Of a DNA stretch of 8,589 bases, positions 1-6,626 are shown piece after piece. The notes under the pieces were generated by a model. It was given only the letters and a program-made list of their open reading frames with translations, was not told the DNA's origin and did not search any database. Positions within the stretch are counted from its first letter, which is position 1. Every line of letters begins with the position of its first letter. Source of the stretch: Lachnospiraceae bacterium UBA1201 (GTDB lineage: Bacteria; Bacillota; Clostridia; Lachnospirales; Lachnospiraceae); the NCBI GenBank assembly GCA_002309675.1, contig DBXX01000095.1, positions 1 through 8,589 on the forward strand. The letters run 5' to 3'. Both the position numbers and the translations under genes were made by a program.

Positions 1-210
1 GAACTGGCTCCGATCGTAGGCCTGTCTGAGGTCATCGTGGATATCGTCGAGACCGGTTCAACGCTTCGGGAGAACGGCCTTACAGTTCTGGAGGAGGTAT
101 GTCCTCTGTCTGCCCGCATGGTCGTTAACTGTGTCAGCATGAAGATGGAGAACGAGCGGATCACCCAGATCATTCAAGATGTAAAGAAACTGATCGAAGA
201 CCGTGCGTGA
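1..210 (+). CDS. hisG: ATP phosphoribosyltransferase, short form (3' part)
   Basis: Partial gene: the window holds the last 69 codons, ending at TGA 208-210. HisG joins ATP and PRPP to make N1-phosphoribosyl-ATP, the first committed step of histidine synthesis in the cytoplasm. The reading frame shows the family's PRPP-binding signature DIVETGSTLRENGL at about codons 14-27, preceded by LAPIVGLSEVIV, which is typical of the second periplasmic-binding-protein-like lobe. The protein ends about 40 residues after this motif, so it has no C-terminal ACT-like histidine-sensing domain. This is the short HisG form, which by family knowledge works with the HisZ subunit for activity and feedback control; hisZ is not in the window and would be expected upstream or elsewhere. 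It lies 23 bases before hisD, so it is almost certainly in the same operon. Confidence 0.95.
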   Translation, partial: ELAPIVGLSEVIVDIVETGSTLRENGLTVLEEVCPLSARMVVNCVSMKMENERITQIIQDVKKLIEDRA

Positions 211-222
211 GCCGGCTTTATA

Positions 223-228
223 AAGGAG
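223..228 (+). promoter_or_regulatory. Ribosome binding site that decides the hisD start
   Basis: AAGGAG lies 5 bases before ATG 234. An alternative GTG at 207, which overlaps the hisG stop, would add nine residues that do not resemble HisD and has no comparable Shine-Dalgarno sequence. The site therefore supports ATG 234. Confidence 0.8.
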
Positions 229-233
229 ACCAT

Positions 234-1535
234 ATGAGAATCATCAAATTAAACGAAGAGAACAAAAAGAACATCCTTTCGGACCTGCTGAAGCGCGATC
301 CGAACCAGTATGATGAATACGCAGATCGTGTTGCGGTCATCCTGAAAGAGGTGAAAGCAAACCGTGATGCCGCTGTCCTGGCGTTCACTAAGAAATTTGA
401 CGGAGCAGATCTGACTGCAGATCAGATGCTTGTTACGAAACAGGAGATCGATGAAGCTCTTGCAACCGTAGATCCCGAACTGATCGGCGTCATGAAGCGT
501 TCCGCTTCCAATATCCGCGAATTCCACACTAAGCAGCTTCGTTACAGCTGGTTTGATACCAAAGAGGACGGAAGCCTGTTGGGGCAGCGTGTGACCCCGA
601 TCGCTCGCGTCGGCATCTATGTGCCCGGCGGTACAGCGCCGCTTTCATCGACCGTTCTGATGAACGTGATCCCCGCTAAGGTAGCCGGCGTTCCCGAGAT
701 CATTATGACGACACCGCCTGGTAAGGACGGCAAGGTCAATCCGGTGATCCTTGCGGCAGCGACCATCGCCGGTGCCGATAAGATCTACAAAGTCGGCGGA
801 GCGCAGGCGATCGCAGCCATGGCTTACGGCACCGAGACCATTCCGAAGGTCGATAAGATCGCCGGCCCCGGCAACATTTACGTAGCACTTGCTAAAAAGG
901 CTGTTTTCGGACATGTTGCTATCGACAGCATCGCAGGTCCCAGTGAGATCACCGTCCTGGCCGACAAGACCGCGACTCCTCGCTTTGTGGCTGCAGATCT
1001 GCTGAGTCAGGCGGAGCACGATGTTCTGGCCAGTGCGATCCTCGTCACCGACAGCATGGAACTGGCCGAAAAAGTCGACGTGGAAGTGAAGGCATTTACC
1101 GAAAAACTGTCCCGTAAAGAGATCATTGAAAAATCCCTGGATAACTACGGCTATAGTCTGGTCTGCGAAGATATGAAGACCTGCATTCAGACGGTCAATG
1201 ATATCGCGCCCGAGCACTTGGAGATTCTGACCGCTGAACCGTTCCTCACCATGACAAAGGTGAAGAACGCCGGCGCCATCTTCCTCGGCGAGTATTCCAG
1301 CGAACCGCTCGGCGACTATTTTGCAGGCCCCGATCACGTCCTTCCGACCAACGGAACGGCGAAATTCTTCTCGCCGCTGTCCGTCGACGACTATATCAAG
1401 AAGTCCAGCATCATCTATTTTTCGAAGGAAGCACTGGCGCCGATGAAGGACGATATTCAGGCATTTGCAAACGCGGAGTTTCTGACCGCACACGCGAATT
1501 CGATCAAAGTTCGTTTTGAGAAAGAAGATAAATAA
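234..1535 (+). CDS. hisD: Histidinol dehydrogenase
   Basis: HisD oxidises L-histidinol to L-histidine in two NAD-dependent steps, the last reactions of the pathway; it is a cytoplasmic zinc-dependent homodimer in characterised members. The 433-residue length is normal for the family. Visible signatures are the glycine-rich VGIYVPGGTAPLSSTVLMN, VGGAQAIAAMAYGT, IAGPGNIYV and AGPSEI. The metal and catalytic residues are all present: Gln259 and His262 in SQAEHD, the Glu327-His328 pair in APEHLEI (the acid/base pair, 326/327 in the E. coli enzyme), Asp361 in LGDYFAGPDHVLP and His420 in TAHANS. I chose ATG 234 because of the AAGGAG 5 bases upstream and because numbering from there puts Gln259 and His262 at the E. 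coli positions. The gene is followed after 18 bases by hisB. Confidence 0.97.
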   Translation: MRIIKLNEENKKNILSDLLKRDPNQYDEYADRVAVILKEVKANRDAAVLAFTKKFDGADLTADQMLVTKQEIDEALATVDPELIGVMKRSASNIREFHTKQLRYSWFDTKEDGSLLGQRVTPIARVGIYVPGGTAPLSSTVLMNVIPAKVAGVPEIIMTTPPGKDGKVNPVILAAATIAGADKIYKVGGAQAIAAMAYGTETIPKVDKIAGPGNIYVALAKKAVFGHVAIDSIAGPSEITVLADKTATPRFVAADLLSQAEHDVLASAILVTDSMELAEKVDVEVKAFTEKLSRKEIIEKSLDNYGYSLVCEDMKTCIQTVNDIAPEHLEILTAEPFLTMTKVKNAGAIFLGEYSSEPLGDYFAGPDHVLPTNGTAKFFSPLSVDDYIKKSSIIYFSKEALAPMKDDIQAFANAEFLTAHANSIKVRFEKEDK

Positions 1536-1553
1536 CAAGTCAGGAGGCATGCT

Positions 1554-2138
1554 ATGAGAAACGCAACCGTATCCCGGTACACAAAAGAGACCAATATCGA
1601 GATATCGATCGGTCTGGACGGCAACGGAACGGCAGACGTGGATACCCACATCGGCTTTTTCGATCACATGTTAAACAGTTTCGCCAGACACGGCTTATTT
1701 GATCTGACGGTCAATGCCGACGGCGACACCTATGTGGACTGTCACCACACGGTAGAAGATACAGGCATAGTTCTGGGACAGGCCATCTTAAACGCAGTGG
1801 GGGACAAGGCTTCCATGAAGCGTTTCGGCTCCGCCATCATCCCGATGGATGAAGCACTGGTGCTTTGCGCGATCGATTTTTCCGGACGCCCGTATCTGAA
1901 TTTCGACGTAGAATTCACCACGCCGCGGATCGGAGAGTATGATACCGAGATGACGCGTGAATTCTTCTATGCCCTGAGCTATTCCGCAGGCATGAACATT
2001 CACATCAAGCTTCTGAACGGGACCAATAATCATCACATCTGCGAATGCGTTTTCAAAGCTTTTGCAAAAGCACTGGATCAGGCTACCCAGCTCGATGAAC
2101 GCATCGACGGCGTATTGTCCACGAAGGGAGCTCTGTAA
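1554..2138 (+). CDS. hisB: Imidazoleglycerol-phosphate dehydratase
   Basis: HisB dehydrates imidazole-glycerol phosphate to imidazole-acetol phosphate using bound manganese. The 194-residue protein is the dehydratase domain alone, without the N-terminal histidinol-phosphatase domain found in enterobacterial HisB, so the phosphatase must be encoded elsewhere. The two pseudo-symmetric metal-binding motifs are clear: FFDHMLNSFARHG followed by DCHHTVEDTG in the first half, and NNHHICECVFKAFAKAL in the second half, each with paired histidines and an acidic residue. AGGAGG at 1542-1547 is 6 bases before ATG 1554. The stop codon TAA shares its last base with the start of hisA (TAATG), a sign of translational coupling. 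Confidence 0.97.
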   Translation: MRNATVSRYTKETNIEISIGLDGNGTADVDTHIGFFDHMLNSFARHGLFDLTVNADGDTYVDCHHTVEDTGIVLGQAILNAVGDKASMKRFGSAIIPMDEALVLCAIDFSGRPYLNFDVEFTTPRIGEYDTEMTREFFYALSYSAGMNIHIKLLNGTNNHHICECVFKAFAKALDQATQLDERIDGVLSTKGAL

Positions 2139-2860
2139 TGCAGTTATATCCCGCTATAGATATCAAGGACAAAAAATGTGTCCGCTTAAAACAGGGCCTG
2201 TTTGATCAGGTCCAGGTATACTCGGAGGATCCGGTCGAAGTCGCTCTCGCATGGGAGGCGGCTGGTGCTTCCTTTATCCATCTCGTTGACCTCGACGGCG
2301 CTTTACTGGGCCGCGGGGTCAATCGTGATGTCATTTGTGAGATCGTTCGTTCGGTCCATGTACCCGTGCAGCTCGGCGGCGGTATCCGCAGCCTGGCGGA
2401 TATGGAAGAGGTCCTGAACATGGGCGTATTCCGCGGCATCGTAGGCACGAAGGCAGTGACCGATCCGAAACTCTTAAAGAAGATGGTCGACAGTTTCGGC
2501 CCTTCCCACGTGGTTTGCGGTATCGATGCGAAGAACGGCCTGGTAGCGACCCAGGGCTGGGTGGACGTGAGCAATATTTCCGCCATCGAGCTGGCGCTGC
2601 AGATGAAGGTCTACGGCATTCGTACGGTCGTTTACACTGACATCTCGAAGGACGGCATGCTTACCGGTCCCAACGTATCGGCAACGAAGACATTGTCCGA
2701 TGCGACCGGCCTCGATATCATCGCATCCGGCGGCATGTCCTGCATGGATGACCTGCAGGCCATCAGCGACGCGAAGATCCACGGCGCTATCATCGGAAAA
2801 GCACTGTATGAGAAGCGCATTGACCTGAAAGAGGCCATAGAAAAGTTTGAAAAGAATTGA
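2138..2860 (+). CDS. hisA: ProFAR isomerase (phosphoribosylformimino-AICAR ribotide isomerase)
   Basis: HisA is a (beta-alpha)8 barrel that opens the ribose ring of ProFAR by an Amadori rearrangement to give PRFAR, the substrate of HisH/HisF. The 240-residue length is standard. The catalytic Asp8 is in MQLYPAID and the second catalytic Asp is at about residue 130 in GIDAKNG. The two phosphate-binding loops are GGGIRS (Gly80-82) and IASGGM near residue 200, with YTDISKDGMLTGPN between them and GAIIGKALYEKRIDL at the end. These favour HisA over HisF, which has a different N-terminus (typically IIPCLDV) and a longer C-terminal half. The ATG overlaps the hisB stop by one base, and AAGGGAG at 2124-2130 precedes it. 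Neither hisH before it nor hisF after it is present. Confidence 0.96.
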   Translation: MQLYPAIDIKDKKCVRLKQGLFDQVQVYSEDPVEVALAWEAAGASFIHLVDLDGALLGRGVNRDVICEIVRSVHVPVQLGGGIRSLADMEEVLNMGVFRGIVGTKAVTDPKLLKKMVDSFGPSHVVCGIDAKNGLVATQGWVDVSNISAIELALQMKVYGIRTVVYTDISKDGMLTGPNVSATKTLSDATGLDIIASGGMSCMDDLQAISDAKIHGAIIGKALYEKRIDLKEAIEKFEKN

Positions 2861-2863
2861 GGA
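2859..2863 (+). promoter_or_regulatory. Ribosome binding site for hisIE
   Basis: GAGGA overlaps the hisA stop codon (TGA 2858-2860) and sits 7 bases before ATG 2871. It favours this ATG over the in-frame TTG at 2847 and implies that ribosomes finishing hisA can restart on hisIE. Confidence 0.6.
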
Positions 2864-2870
2864 TGAAACT

Positions 2871-3947
2871 ATGCAGCATACGGTAAATGAAAAGACTGCT
2901 TTTTTATTCATCAAGGGGGCCTGCGTTCGTGAAAAATCGCAGGATGTCTGGAAAGACGCGATGGAGACAATCGCACTTCTGCGAAATGAAGGCTTCGGAT
3001 ATGTCATTTTGAAGAACATCTCTGAAGGCGACGCGGAAAATGACCTCGCGATCCATACCGCGAAGCACATGATCCAGGCGAGCGATATGCCCGCTGCGAT
3101 CTGCGGCAACATTCGTCGTTTTGAAGATATTAAGAAGTATATTTACGCAGGTGCGCTTTTTGTATTCTGTGACGCCGACAGCGAGGCGGAGAAGAAAGCG
3201 TATGAAGAGGGCGTTGCGCGTTTCGGGGAAGAGCGAGTGAAGTCGGTTTCCCTTTCCGGGCTTGACGAGAAGATCGACAGCGGCGTCGGCGTCGCTTCAA
3301 TCGGTCTGCCCGCTTATGAGATCACGGTCAATGCTTCCTGGGAAGAGTGCAAACTCAATGAGCAGGGAATGATCCCTGTCGTAACGCAGGACTATCGTAC
3401 AAATGAAGTTCTTATGGTCGCTTACATGAATAAAGAGGCCTTTGATACGACTGTTTCGACCGGTATCATGACGTATTATTCCCGGAGCCGTCAGGAATTG
3501 TGGGTGAAGGGCCTGACCAGCGGCAACTTCCAGTATGTGAAGAGTCTCTACCTGGATTGCGATAAAGATACTCTACTCGCTAAGGTATATCCGGTAGGCC
3601 CTGCCTGTCATACAGGCGCTACGAGCTGCTTCTTCAACAAAGTGCTTGAAAAGCCTTCGGTTGCGGTAGATCCGAACCACGTCCTGGCCGATGTTATGGC
3701 GATCATTCAGGATCGCAAGGAACATCCGAAGGAAGGTTCTTACACCAATTATCTGTTCGACAAAGGCATCGATAAGATCCTGAAGAAAGTCGGAGAGGAA
3801 GCGACCGAGATCGTTATCGCAGCGAAAAACCCTGATCCCGAAGAGATCAAATACGAGATCGCGGACTTCCTGTATCATGCCCTCGTACTGATGGCTGAAA
3901 AAGGAGTATCGCTTGAGGATATCATGATAGAGTTGGCAAACAGATAA
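2871..3947 (+). CDS. hisIE: HisIE with an N-terminal degenerate HisA/HisF-like half-barrel
   Basis: Bifunctional enzyme of 358 residues, against about 200-220 for ordinary HisIE. HisE hydrolyses phosphoribosyl-ATP to phosphoribosyl-AMP and HisI opens its purine ring to give ProFAR, the HisA substrate. The HisI domain (about 157-265) shows LMVAYMN, TYYSRSRQELWVKG and zinc cysteines Cys230, Cys246 and Cys253 in LDCDKD and CHTGATSC. The HisE domain (about 270-358) has the MazG-like acidic set Glu309, Glu310, Glu313, Glu329 and Asp332 (VGEEATE, YEIADFLYH). Residues 9-131 predict as four beta-alpha units. AICGNIRRFEDIKKYIYAG (76-94) lines up with the HisA/HisF loop of GGGIRS-type, but the Gly run is broken (Cys78-Gly79-Asn80) and strand one (FLFIKGACV) lacks the catalytic Asp, so no barrel catalysis is expected. 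ATG 2871 is preferred: GAGGA lies 7 bases upstream. An upstream in-frame TTG at 2847 lies inside hisA. Confidence 0.93.
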   Translation: MQHTVNEKTAFLFIKGACVREKSQDVWKDAMETIALLRNEGFGYVILKNISEGDAENDLAIHTAKHMIQASDMPAAICGNIRRFEDIKKYIYAGALFVFCDADSEAEKKAYEEGVARFGEERVKSVSLSGLDEKIDSGVGVASIGLPAYEITVNASWEECKLNEQGMIPVVTQDYRTNEVLMVAYMNKEAFDTTVSTGIMTYYSRSRQELWVKGLTSGNFQYVKSLYLDCDKDTLLAKVYPVGPACHTGATSCFFNKVLEKPSVAVDPNHVLADVMAIIQDRKEHPKEGSYTNYLFDKGIDKILKKVGEEATEIVIAAKNPDPEEIKYEIADFLYHALVLMAEKGVSLEDIMIELANR

Positions 3948-3949
3948 TA

Positions 3950-3970
3950 AGTTTATCACGGAAATAAACT
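3950..3970 (+). repeat. Perfect 7-base inverted repeat between hisIE and the radical SAM gene
   Basis: AGTTTAT (3950-3956) is the exact reverse complement of ATAAACT (3964-3970), with a 7-base loop. The stem is A/T-rich and no T run follows, so it is a poor intrinsic terminator. It sits in the 44-base gap that separates the his genes from the next operon segment. It may be a weak RNA structure or chance. Confidence 0.4.
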
Positions 3971-3991
3971 GAAATCACAGGAGGGCTTTGC

Positions 3992-5926
3992 ATGAAAACG
4001 AACGTAAACGAAGCCATCGCATTTTCCGAAAAAAGACATTTGGCCGTCCCGGAAGAGATCTTGCTTTCCGTGGAGAAACCGGCCCGTTATATCGGTAATG
4101 AGGTCAATGCTGCATTGAAGGATGTGAATTCCGTCGATGTCTTGTTCTGTATGTGCTTTCCCGATGTTTACGAGATCGGAATGTCGCATCTCGGGATCCA
4201 GATCCTCTATGATATGTTTAATCGCAGAGAGGATGTCTACTGTGACCGCGTGTACAGTCCGTGGCCTGATATGGACCGTGTCATGCGCGAGCATCATATT
4301 CCGTTGTTTGGCGTAGAAAGTCAGCTTCCGATCAAAAAGTTCGATTTTCTGGGAATCACCCTGCAATATGAAATGTGCTATACGAATGTCCTGCAGATTC
4401 TGGACCTGTCGGGCATTCCCATCTATGCAAAAGACAGGACCGAAGAAGACCCCATCGTGGTCGGAGGCGGTCCCTGTTCGTATAATCCGGAGCCTCTGGC
4501 ACCGTTCTTTGATTTCTTCTACATGGGCGAAGGCGAGACCCGGTATTACGAGATCATGGACCTCTATAAAGAGATGCGTGCCGCTAAAAAGAGCCGCGAG
4601 GAGATCCTTCATGCGATCGCAAAGGTTCCGGGCATGTATGTTCCCGCCTTTTATGAAGTAGAGTATTACGATGAAGAGCATCCGGCACCGGATCCGCTCT
4701 TAGATAATACGATTCGTTCCTTCAAGCCGATCTATGACGATATTCCGAAGAAGATCCGTAAAGAGATCGTGAAGGATATGAGCGATACGTATTATCCGAA
4801 CCATCCTATCGTGCCTTATATCAAGGCGACCCAGGATAAGGTGACTTTGGAGATCCAGCGTGGCTGCATCCGTGGTTGCCGTTTCTGCCAGGCCGGCATG
4901 ATCTATCGTCCGGTCCGCGAGCGCAGCCTGAAATTCCTGAAGGAAAATGCGCTCGAACTGCTGACATCGACCGGTCACGAAGAAATCACCTTAAGCTCCC
5001 TTTCTTCCAGTGATTATTCGCATCTGGAGGAGCTTGTGAACTATCTGATCGACACGTATAAAGATCAGGGGGTCAATATTTCCCTGCCTTCTTTGCGTAT
5101 CGATGCATTTTCCCTCGACGTAATGAGTAAGGTGCAGGATATCCGCAAAAGTTCGGTCACCTTTGCGCCGGAGGCAGGTACGCAGCGCCTTCGTAACGTG
5201 ATCAATAAAGGCCTTACGGAAGAAGATATCATCAACGGCTCCGGACAGGCTTTTGATGCTGGCTGGACTCGCGTGAAACTCTATTTCATGCTCGGTCTTC
5301 CGACCGAAACGGTCGATGATATGGAGGGCATACCGATCCTCTGTAATAAGATCGCAGCCCGTTATTACGAGATTCCGAAGGAGAAACGAAACGGACGCGT
5401 ACAGATCGTAGCCAGTTCGTCGTTCTTCGTTCCGAAGCCGTTTACCCCGTTCCAGTGGGTACCGATGTGCACGAAGGAAGAGTTCCTGGACCGCGCGCGC
5501 ATCGTCCGTCACAAATTCGGGGAAATGCTGAACTCAAAGAGTATGAAGTATAACTGGCATGAAGCCGATCTGACCGTCCTCGAGGGCGTTCTGGCCCGCG
5601 GAGACCGTCGCGTCGCAGACGTGATCGTTAAGGCATACGAAAAGGGGTGCATCTTCGATGCCTGGTCGGAATATTACAAGAATGAAGTATGGATGGAAGC
5701 CTTTGATAAATGCGGCGTATCCATCGATTTCTACAATACACGTGAACGTTCTACGGATGAACTGCTTCCGTGGGACTTCATCGATACCGGCGTTTCCAAG
5801 CGCTTTCTGATTCGCGAGTGGGAGAAGGCACAGCGTGCTGAGGTAACGTTTAACTGCCGTAAACAATGTTCCGGCTGCGGAGTCGGAAGTTTCGAAGGAG
5901 GGATCTGCGTTGAACGTAAGAATTAA
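3992..5926 (+). CDS. Radical SAM protein with B12-binding-like domain (TIGR03960-like), function unknown
   Basis: A 644-residue protein of the uncharacterised family I recognise as TIGR03960. After PARYIGNE (about 30-37) comes a Rossmann-like, cobalamin-binding-like region (about 48-170) with FPDVYEIGMSHLG and VVGGGPCSYNPEPLAPF. The DxHxxG cobalamin motif reads DVYEIG (58-63), with Tyr60 in place of His. The radical SAM domain starts near 275 (TLEIQRGCIRGCRFCQAG), with the 4Fe-4S cysteines Cys292, Cys296 and Cys299 in the classic CxxxCxxC spacing. FAPEAGTQRLRNVINKG and KLYFMLGLPTE are typical of later strands of the partial barrel. The C-terminus has a second CxxxCxxC (Cys622, 626, 629) plus Cys639. 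AGGAGG at 3979-3984 is 7 bases before ATG 3992. The 3' end overlaps the partner gene by 17 bases. Substrate unknown; the neighbouring RNase suggests, but does not prove, a role connected with RNA. Confidence 0.9.
   Translation: MKTNVNEAIAFSEKRHLAVPEEILLSVEKPARYIGNEVNAALKDVNSVDVLFCMCFPDVYEIGMSHLGIQILYDMFNRREDVYCDRVYSPWPDMDRVMREHHIPLFGVESQLPIKKFDFLGITLQYEMCYTNVLQILDLSGIPIYAKDRTEEDPIVVGGGPCSYNPEPLAPFFDFFYMGEGETRYYEIMDLYKEMRAAKKSREEILHAIAKVPGMYVPAFYEVEYYDEEHPAPDPLLDNTIRSFKPIYDDIPKKIRKEIVKDMSDTYYPNHPIVPYIKATQDKVTLEIQRGCIRGCRFCQAGMIYRPVRERSLKFLKENALELLTSTGHEEITLSSLSSSDYSHLEELVNYLIDTYKDQGVNISLPSLRIDAFSLDVMSKVQDIRKSSVTFAPEAGTQRLRNVINKGLTEEDIINGSGQAFDAGWTRVKLYFMLGLPTETVDDMEGIPILCNKIAARYYEIPKEKRNGRVQIVASSSFFVPKPFTPFQWVPMCTKEEFLDRARIVRHKFGEMLNSKSMKYNWHEADLTVLEGVLARGDRRVADVIVKAYEKGCIFDAWSEYYKNEVWMEAFDKCGVSIDFYNTRERSTDELLPWDFIDTGVSKRFLIREWEKAQRAEVTFNCRKQCSGCGVGSFEGGICVERKN
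5895..5902 (+). promoter_or_regulatory. Strong ribosome binding site supporting a TTG start
   Basis: AAGGAGGG lies 7 bases before TTG 5910, entirely inside the 3' end of the radical SAM gene, where it also encodes the Glu-Gly-Gly stretch of its C-terminal cysteine region. Its near-perfect match and spacing justify TTG as the start codon of the DUF2344 gene. Confidence 0.8.
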
Positions 5927-6626
5927 ATTTGCCAAATACGGATCCCTGGTATATATCGGACATCTGGATGTCATGCGTTTTTTCCAGAAAGCCATGCGCC
6001 GCGCCGGCATCCCGATCTCCTATACGGGAGGATATTCGCCGCACCAGATCATGAGTTTTGCGCAGCCGCTTGGGCTGGGCATGAGCAGTGAAGGCGAGTA
6101 TGTCGACATTCAGGTCTATGATACATTTTCCACCGAGGAAAGCGTACGACGCCTGAATGAAGTAATGACCGACGGCATGCGCGTGCTGGATTATCGGGAA
6201 TTGCCCGAAAAAGCTAAGGGCGGCATGTCCGTTATCGCAGCTGCCGATTACATGTTATGGATCGATGGAAGGGAGAAATTCTCTGCACAGGCGAAGCAGT
6301 TATGGGAGGATTTTCTGAATAAGCCCGAGATCCTCGCTACGAAAGAGTCGAAGAAGGGTGAGACTACCCTGGATATCAAACCGCATATTCTGGAAAGCCA
6401 AATGGAAGAGGACCGTCTCTATCTGCGTGTTTCCACGGGGTCCGCGATCAATATCAAACCCGATCTGGTATTTCGGACTTTTTGCGAAGCATATCCGGAT
6501 CAGCTCGAATATCCGGGAAATAAACTTCGGATCCATCGGATCGATCTGTATGCAGATGACGAAAACGGCGGTTTCATCTCGCTGAATGATATGGGGACAG
6601 TCGTTTTGGAAGGGGGACGGTCATGA
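5910..6626 (+). CDS. Radical SAM-linked protein, TIGR03936/DUF2344 family
   Basis: A 238-residue protein of unknown biochemical function. The N-terminal 75 residues carry the family signature: VRIKFAKYGSLVYIGHLD, then MRRAGIPISYTGGYSPHQ, then PLGLGMSSEGEYVDIQV. By family knowledge this domain is either fused to the C-terminus of TIGR03960-type radical SAM proteins or encoded directly next to them; here it is separate but tightly coupled, with a 17-base overlap, TTG start and strong Shine-Dalgarno. The rest (about 110-238) is less conserved and I see no catalytic motif, signal peptide or membrane segment. The stop overlaps the RNase start as ATGA (6623-6626). It is probably a cytoplasmic subunit or substrate-binding partner of the radical SAM protein (inference). 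Confidence 0.88.
   Translation: MNVRIKFAKYGSLVYIGHLDVMRFFQKAMRRAGIPISYTGGYSPHQIMSFAQPLGLGMSSEGEYVDIQVYDTFSTEESVRRLNEVMTDGMRVLDYRELPEKAKGGMSVIAAADYMLWIDGREKFSAQAKQLWEDFLNKPEILATKESKKGETTLDIKPHILESQMEEDRLYLRVSTGSAINIKPDLVFRTFCEAYPDQLEYPGNKLRIHRIDLYADDENGGFISLNDMGTVVLEGGRS

Noticed and set aside
207..233. GTG at 207 as the hisD start.
   Set aside because: It would add nine residues not seen in HisD and would place the AAGGAG inside the coding sequence; ATG 234 fits the family numbering.
1536..1553. A promoter or attenuator between hisD and hisB.
   Set aside because: The gap is only 18 bases and is filled by the hisB ribosome binding site.
645..1667. A 340-codon open frame on the minus strand opposite hisD.
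   Set aside because: It is fully antisense to a gene with all its catalytic residues intact; the translation is rich in Cys, Arg, His and Asp in no family pattern, as expected for a shadow of a codon-biased gene.
2847..2870. TTG at 2847 as the hisIE start, adding eight residues.
   Set aside because: It lies inside hisA without a good ribosome binding site, whereas ATG 2871 has GAGGA at a proper distance.
3956..4681. A 241-codon open frame on the minus strand opposite the start of the radical SAM gene.
   Set aside because: Antisense to a well-supported gene, without a recognisable domain or a convincing ribosome binding site.
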